From NCBI GenBank assembly GCA_937899395.1, contig CALBPU010000141.1:1-6256 (forward strand): DNA of 6,256 nt, written 5' to 3'. Within the stretch, counting starts at the first letter, position 1. The number at the start of each line of letters is the position of its first letter. The notes under the pieces are model-generated. The model was not told the DNA's origin and did no database searches. It worked only from the letters and a program-made list of their open reading frames with translations. This DNA is from an uncultured Fretibacterium sp. GTDB lineage: Bacteria > Synergistota > Synergistia > Synergistales > Aminobacteriaceae. Shown piece after piece: positions 6,194-6,256 of the stretch. Made by a program: the position numbers and the translations under genes.

Positions 6194-6221
6194 TTGACAT
6201 TAGTTAAAAATTTGCTAATCT
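6194..6221 (+). promoter_or_regulatory. Candidate promoter for the gene starting at 6244
   Basis: A perfect TTGACA (6194-6199) is followed, after 16 bp, by TAATCT (6216-6221) with an extended TGC just before it (6213-6215). The -10 is weak (3 of 6). The predicted start near 6228 would give a leader of about 16 nt, just enough to include the Shine-Dalgarno. Confidence 0.4.
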
Positions 6222-6228
6222 GTTTTTG

Positions 6229-6238
6229 AAGGAGGTGA
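6229..6238 (+). promoter_or_regulatory. Perfect Shine-Dalgarno before the last gene
   Basis: AAGGAGGTGA matches the 16S rRNA 3' end over ten bases; the GGAGG ends 8 nt before the ATG at 6244. It is much stronger than the sites of the chromosomal genes in this window and is the main proof that a gene starts here. Confidence 0.88.
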
Positions 6239-6243
6239 AAGAA

Positions 6244-6256
6244 ATGTATTTGACGA
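6244..6256 (+). CDS. Start of a probable TnpB-family protein (cut by right edge)
   Basis: Only M-Y-L-T and one further base are visible. The start is secure because of the ideal Shine-Dalgarno. The assignment to TnpB (the RNA-guided nuclease of IS200/IS605 elements, ancestral to Cas12) rests on context: the IS-type hairpin just upstream, and the fact that many TnpB proteins begin with M-Y-L-T. Four residues alone cannot prove it; an unrelated gene following a chance hairpin is the alternative. Confidence 0.55.

Larger units (their letters stand above)
6129..6256 (+). mobile_element. Probable left end of an IS200/IS605-family (IS1341/TnpB-type) element, partial
   Basis: Immediately after the helicase stop come a strong hairpin, a short promoter-like spacer and a gene starting M-Y-L-T. 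The hairpin core GACTTTAGTCGTGAG follows the pattern of IS200/IS605 subterminal palindromes, which often contain a GGCTTTAGCC-type core, and M-Y-L-T is a recurrent TnpB N-terminus. The layout, with only about 60 bp between palindrome and first gene, leaves no room for TnpA ahead of it, as in TnpB-only elements. These elements have no terminal inverted repeats and make no target duplication, so the exact boundary (somewhere in 6129-6144) cannot be set from one end. The right end lies beyond the window. Confidence 0.6.

Noticed and set aside
5982..6200. Minus-strand open frame of 72 codons across the helicase 3' end
   Set aside because: It is antisense to the helicase and the IS-type hairpin, with no ribosome binding site or domain.
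1..6256. tRNA genes, CRISPR arrays, prophage or defence operon
   Set aside because: No cloverleaf with CCA-type end, no regularly spaced repeats and no phage or defence proteins were seen; the only mobile signal is the right-hand edge.

Overview
The window looks like an AT-rich chromosomal segment of a diderm (two-membrane) bacterium. An outer-membrane secretin with a signal peptide points to two membranes, while an Asp23/Gls24 protein is typical of Firmicutes-related lineages. That combination, with the order secretin, efp, asp23, small membrane protein, nusB, suggests Synergistota (possibly a gut or rumen member) or a similar group such as Negativicutes. This placement is inference from gene content and recalled gene order; no 16S or marker-gene comparison was possible.

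Left block (positions 1-4085, minus strand) is a tight gene array read right to left: secretin (PilQ/GspD type), elongation factor P, an Asp23/Gls24 protein, an unnamed 151-residue membrane protein, NusB, and the N-terminal 149 residues of an acyl-ACP thioesterase that runs off the left edge. Gaps from efp onward are 7-8 bp, then overlaps of 8 and 19 bp, so these genes are probably co-transcribed. A second promoter candidate lies between the secretin and efp.

The centre (4086-4518) holds a divergent promoter region and a complete bacterial RNase P RNA gene (rnpB) on the plus strand, recognised by its conserved regions, a perfect 10-bp P1 helix, the GGU loop that reads tRNA CCA ends, and a GCAA-capped P18 stem.

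The right block (4506-6128, plus strand) is a compact Ski2-like DExH helicase. Its first ATG lies inside the 3' strand of the RNase P RNA P1 helix, so its true start is in doubt; a TTG at 4548 is the alternative.

The last ~125 bases look like the left end of an IS200/IS605-family (IS1341/TnpB-type) element: a subterminal hairpin with a GACTTTAGTC core, a promoter-like sequence, a perfect Shine-Dalgarno and the start of a gene beginning M-Y-L-T, which resembles the N-terminus of TnpB RNA-guided nucleases. The element sits immediately behind the helicase stop codon.

Most of the window is housekeeping. The points most worth following up are the Asp23-like membrane protein beside asp23, the rnpB/helicase overlap, the arginine at the tip of the EF-P modification loop, and the TnpB element edge.
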